Shown here: positions 12,642 to 15,059 of the stretch, in pieces
Position numbering within the stretch: the stretch's first letter is position 1
Layout of the letters: the number at the start of each line of letters is the position of its first letter
Source: an uncultured Cellulosilyticum sp.
Lineage (GTDB): Bacteria > Bacillota > Clostridia > Lachnospirales > Cellulosilyticaceae
Reading direction: 5' to 3'
Length of the DNA: 15,059 nt
Assembly: GCA_934725855.1 (NCBI GenBank)
Contig: CAKVCL010000050.1
Span: 1 to 15,059, forward strand
Made by a program: the position numbers and the translations under genes
The notes under the pieces: model-generated
What the model was told of the DNA's origin: nothing
Databases searched by the model: none
Seen by the model: the letters and a program-made list of their open reading frames with translations, nothing else

Positions 12642-13631
12642 ATGGATATGTTAAATAGACCAATCACTGTGGGAAAGATCATTCTGAACAATCGTCTGGT
12701 AATGCCACCTATGGCAACTGCAAAATCCGGAAGTGATGGCAAAGTAACGGATGCACTCTGCAAATATTATGAAGAAAAATCACATGGCGGATATATTGGA
12801 CTGATCATCACCGAGCACAGCTTTATCAGTCCGGAAGGGAAAGCAAGCAACGGTCAGTTGTCCATTTCCTCTGATGACGATATTGTTGGATTGCATAAAT
12901 TAACTGATATCATTCATAAAAATAAAACTAAAGTTTTTGCCCAGATCAGTCACGCAGGAGGAGCCACCACCAAAGATATAACCGGTTATACTCCGCTCAG
13001 TGCAAGCAGCTATGTACATCCTCATAACCAAGATTCAAAGGCAATAGAAATGACGCACCAAGATATAGAAATAGTCATTGCAGATTTTGCAGCTGCAGCA
13101 AAAAGGTCAAAAGAAGCCGGATTTGATGGAGTTGAAATACACTCTGCACACGCATATTTGCTGAACCAGTTCTATTCTCCGCTTATAAATAAGCGGACGG
13201 ATGAATATACCGGGGCTACTCTGAAAGGACGTACAAAACTCCATTTAGAAGTCATCCATGCAGTACGCAAAGCAGTTGGTGAAAATTATCCAATCGCATT
13301 AAGACTTGGTGCTTGTGATTATATGGAGGGCGGAACAACCATCGAGGATAGTATAAAAGCTGCCATTTTATTTGAAAAGGCTGGTATTGATCTGCTTGAT
13401 ATCTCAGGAGGATTTTGCTTTTACACAAATCCTAAGGATAAAAGTGAAGGCTATTTTAGAGAATTAACACATGCCATCAAACAGGCTGTAAACATTCCTG
13501 TAATCCTTACTGGTGGAATTGTAACCAAAAATTCTGCCGAGCATCTTCTTCAGATGAATGATGCTGATTTAATTGGCATAGGTAGAGCCATTCTGAAAAA
13601 TTCAAATTGGGCTAAGGACGTTATGTCTTAA
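12642..13631 (+). CDS. NADH:flavin oxidoreductase, Old Yellow Enzyme family
   Basis: A 329-aa single-domain FMN-dependent TIM-barrel enzyme, the only convincing plus-strand gene here. Typical features are RLVMPPMATA at the N-terminus, the Gln of AQISHAGG (100-107), the substrate-binding pair in HSAHAYLLNQFYSPLINKR (167-185), Arg221 in RLG, and the FMN-phosphate loops TGG (290-292) and GIGRA (312-316). It lacks the Fe-S and second flavin domains of dienoyl-CoA reductases. OYEs reduce activated C=C bonds, quinones and nitro compounds with NAD(P)H. A strong GGAGG lies 7 bases before the ATG. The divergent HxlR regulator probably controls it. At 329 aa it is slightly shorter than many relatives but no conserved block is missing. 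Confidence 0.93.
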   Translation: MDMLNRPITVGKIILNNRLVMPPMATAKSGSDGKVTDALCKYYEEKSHGGYIGLIITEHSFISPEGKASNGQLSISSDDDIVGLHKLTDIIHKNKTKVFAQISHAGGATTKDITGYTPLSASSYVHPHNQDSKAIEMTHQDIEIVIADFAAAAKRSKEAGFDGVEIHSAHAYLLNQFYSPLINKRTDEYTGATLKGRTKLHLEVIHAVRKAVGENYPIALRLGACDYMEGGTTIEDSIKAAILFEKAGIDLLDISGGFCFYTNPKDKSEGYFRELTHAIKQAVNIPVILTGGIVTKNSAEHLLQMNDADLIGIGRAILKNSNWAKDVMS

Positions 13632-13633
13632 GA

Positions 13634-13668
13634 TTGTAGAAATTACAACTGATTTGTTACCTCTACAA
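13634..13668 (+). terminator. Weak hairpin after the OYE gene
   Basis: TTGTAGA (13634-13640) and TCTACAA (13662-13668) form a 7-bp inverted repeat starting three bases past the stop codon. No T-tract follows at once (AATTCCC), so it is only a possible terminator or mRNA-protecting structure. Confidence 0.3.
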
Positions 13669-13724
13669 ATTCCCATTTATCTCTCTCCACATATTTATTA
13701 TATCGTAACCACTATACACGCTTC

Positions 13725-14102
13725 TTACTGGTAAATGATTTCTTTATCCACAATCTCCCTCGCACACGCCTGTATGTTGTTCATTCTTCCTACCCATTCC
13801 CAGGCATTTTCTGCTTCCATCTGCTCCGTTATTCCCTGTTCCTGCTTCATCTGGTCTATGCTCCTTTCAAAGCGTTCCTGTGCCTGTTCTTCTATATCTG
13901 CCAGATAGCTGTTCAGTCTGCCACTCATGAGCAGCTCCAGATATACATTCCTTCGATATTCCTTCAAATACTGTAAATGTCTTTGTCCCCACACACCAAT
14001 AAATCTTGTTTCTTTCTCCTCCGGCAAAATGAGACAGGGGATAAAATAATCCCCGTGTCTGATATAAGTGCCGCCCATTTCTTCAAAAATTGTTTTCTTC
14101 AT
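13725..14102 (-). CDS. tnpV: TnpV family transposon-encoded protein
   Basis: A 125-aa protein starting MKKTIFEEMGGTYIRHGDYF. I chose the ATG at 14100-14102 because AGGTGG lies 8 bases before it and the family begins here; the frame is open further upstream but there it overlaps the relaxase gene. The IGVWGQRHLQYLKEYRRN, LLMSGRLNSYL and LADIEEQAQERFERSIDQM blocks are characteristic. TnpV is found on Tn4451-like and related clostridial mobilisable elements; its function is unknown. It starts 17 bases after the relaxase stop codon, in the same direction. It is a full-length relative of the truncated copy at 10655-10891. Confidence 0.85.
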   Translation of the reverse strand: MKKTIFEEMGGTYIRHGDYFIPCLILPEEKETRFIGVWGQRHLQYLKEYRRNVYLELLMSGRLNSYLADIEEQAQERFERSIDQMKQEQGITEQMEAENAWEWVGRMNNIQACAREIVDKEIIYQ

Positions 14103-14119
14103 TGTCTGTTCCACCTTTC

Positions 14120-15028
14120 TCATCGTTCCATATCTTTTGATTTCTTCTTTTCCGACCGCTTCGACTGCTGTCTGCCTTCCTGCTGATAGCTGTGCAGTTT
14201 TTTCCGTACACTTGCCTTTTTCAGCGGTGCTGCTTTCTTTTCGGACTGCTGATTGGTCTGATTTTTCCACTCTCGCAGCTCCTCGTTATATTCCCTGACC
14301 AATTTTTCCGATTTGCAATATACTTTTGTGAAGGACTGGACATTTGCATAGCCTGCCTATTTTACAGTCTGTTCCATGTCTGTGTGCATCCGTTTTTCCT
14401 GCGTCTCTGCCTGTTCGATTTTACCCTCTAAGGACTTTCGTTCTTTTCCTTTGAAAAGTCCCTTGATTTCAGAGAGTTGTTCTTTCAGCGAGGAAATTTT
14501 CTGTTGCATATGCTTCATTTTCTGGGACTGTTTTTGAAGTTTTTCCATCAATGCACGCATATCATTCCATTCCTGCAAGTCAATCTTCGGTACAGGTTTC
14601 GACGGCAGCTTAAATTGAAAAATCATTTCCTGCAAAAACACTTTTGCACCTCGGATAATCTGCCGGAACATATCTGGCAGCCAGCCATGCAGCTTTATAG
14701 ATTCCATTGTTTTAGCTGAGATTTTTTCCTGCTTCACTTTCAGAATATCTTCTTCTGGGACACCTTCTACCAATGCCACATCCACTGTCCGGTTCCATTC
14801 CTGCCTTGTTGTATTGTCAGCTCGTATCTCTGCTTCTTTTGGGTTGTTCTTTCCGATTTTCTTTGTTGCCAGATACACACCGCCCTGCTGAAATACTGAC
14901 AGTTTTTCAGATTCTTCTTTCACATGGCAGTTGATGATCTCTGTGAACATTTCCTTGACTTCTTTGGTAAAGGCGTTGCTCTTAATGTTATTCGTAAGAT
15001 TATATGCTTCCTTTTCTTTATATTTCAG
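14120..15028 (-). pseudogene. Mobilisation relaxase-like protein, C-terminal part, interrupted by an in-frame TAG
   Basis: One frame of 303 codons runs from 15028 to the TGA at 14120-14122 and is interrupted only by TAG at 14357-14359. The protein is very rich in Lys/Glu, with a coiled-coil region of about 50 residues (QKQSQKMKHMQQKISSLKEQ). GLFKGKERKSLEGKIEQAE comes before the stop. AGYANVQSFTKVYCKSEKLV, REYNEELREWKNQ and a basic Gln-rich tail (KKASVRKKLHSYQQEGRQQS) come after it. These blocks resemble the C-terminal half of MobA/MobL-type relaxases of gut Firmicutes elements. The catalytic N-terminal domain is absent: a TGA (15029-15031) closes the frame just before the window edge. Adjacent tnpV supports a mobile-element origin. 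The family name rests on memory of these blocks and is moderately sure; the disruption is certain. Confidence 0.6.
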
Positions 15029-15059
15029 TCAAATTAAAAGAAGGTATAGAACAAATTAA

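Noticed and set aside
14103..14270. N-terminal extension of the TnpV frame upstream of 14102
   Set aside because: It overlaps the relaxase 3' end in another frame; TnpV proteins start near MKKTIFEEM and a good ribosome site precedes that ATG.
14068..14719. Several plus-strand frames rich in Phe, Leu and Cys
   Set aside because: Antisense shadows of the Lys/Glu-rich relaxase-like frame, whose complement naturally gives Phe/Leu.

Overview
This AT-rich window, with strong Shine-Dalgarno sites and nearly all genes on the minus strand, looks like an accessory stretch of a gut-type Firmicutes chromosome. Lachnospiraceae or a related clostridial family is my best guess, judged from protein style, the tnpV and relaxase-like remnants and the codon usage rather than from a marker gene.

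Layout from left to right. 1-2091: hsdM and the 5' part of hsdS of a type I restriction-modification system, read leftward and cut by the window edge; no hsdR is visible. 2092-4320: a patch of small or broken genes. It holds an intact VOC-family protein and an intact XRE-type regulator with two membrane helices, set among fragments of a PhzF-family protein, a DUF218/YdcF-like protein with an in-frame stop, and possibly a sensor kinase ATPase domain. 4383-7724: an intact, tightly overlapping four-gene operon (sigma-70 family sigma factor, six-helix membrane protein, ABC ATPase, ABC-2 permease). 7956-9155: an MFS transporter with a very good terminator. 9480-10596: a nucleotidyltransferase broken by a one-base frameshift, and an eroded GNAT acetyltransferase coupled to it.

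10655-14102: two tnpV-like genes in the same orientation, the left one truncated, bracket a nitrilase-superfamily amidohydrolase, an HxlR-family regulator and a divergently transcribed Old-Yellow-Enzyme-type flavin oxidoreductase. The HxlR/OYE promoter region has a clear palindrome overlapping the regulator's -10 box. 14120-15028: the C-terminal part of a probable mobilisation relaxase, interrupted by an in-frame TAG and followed at once by the second tnpV.

The likely working units are the RM system, the sigma/ABC module (self-regulated export or envelope stress defence, inferred), the MFS transporter and the HxlR-OYE pair (inferred redox or electrophile response). The rest records repeated insertion and decay of mobile DNA. 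I see no CRISPR array, rRNA or tRNA.
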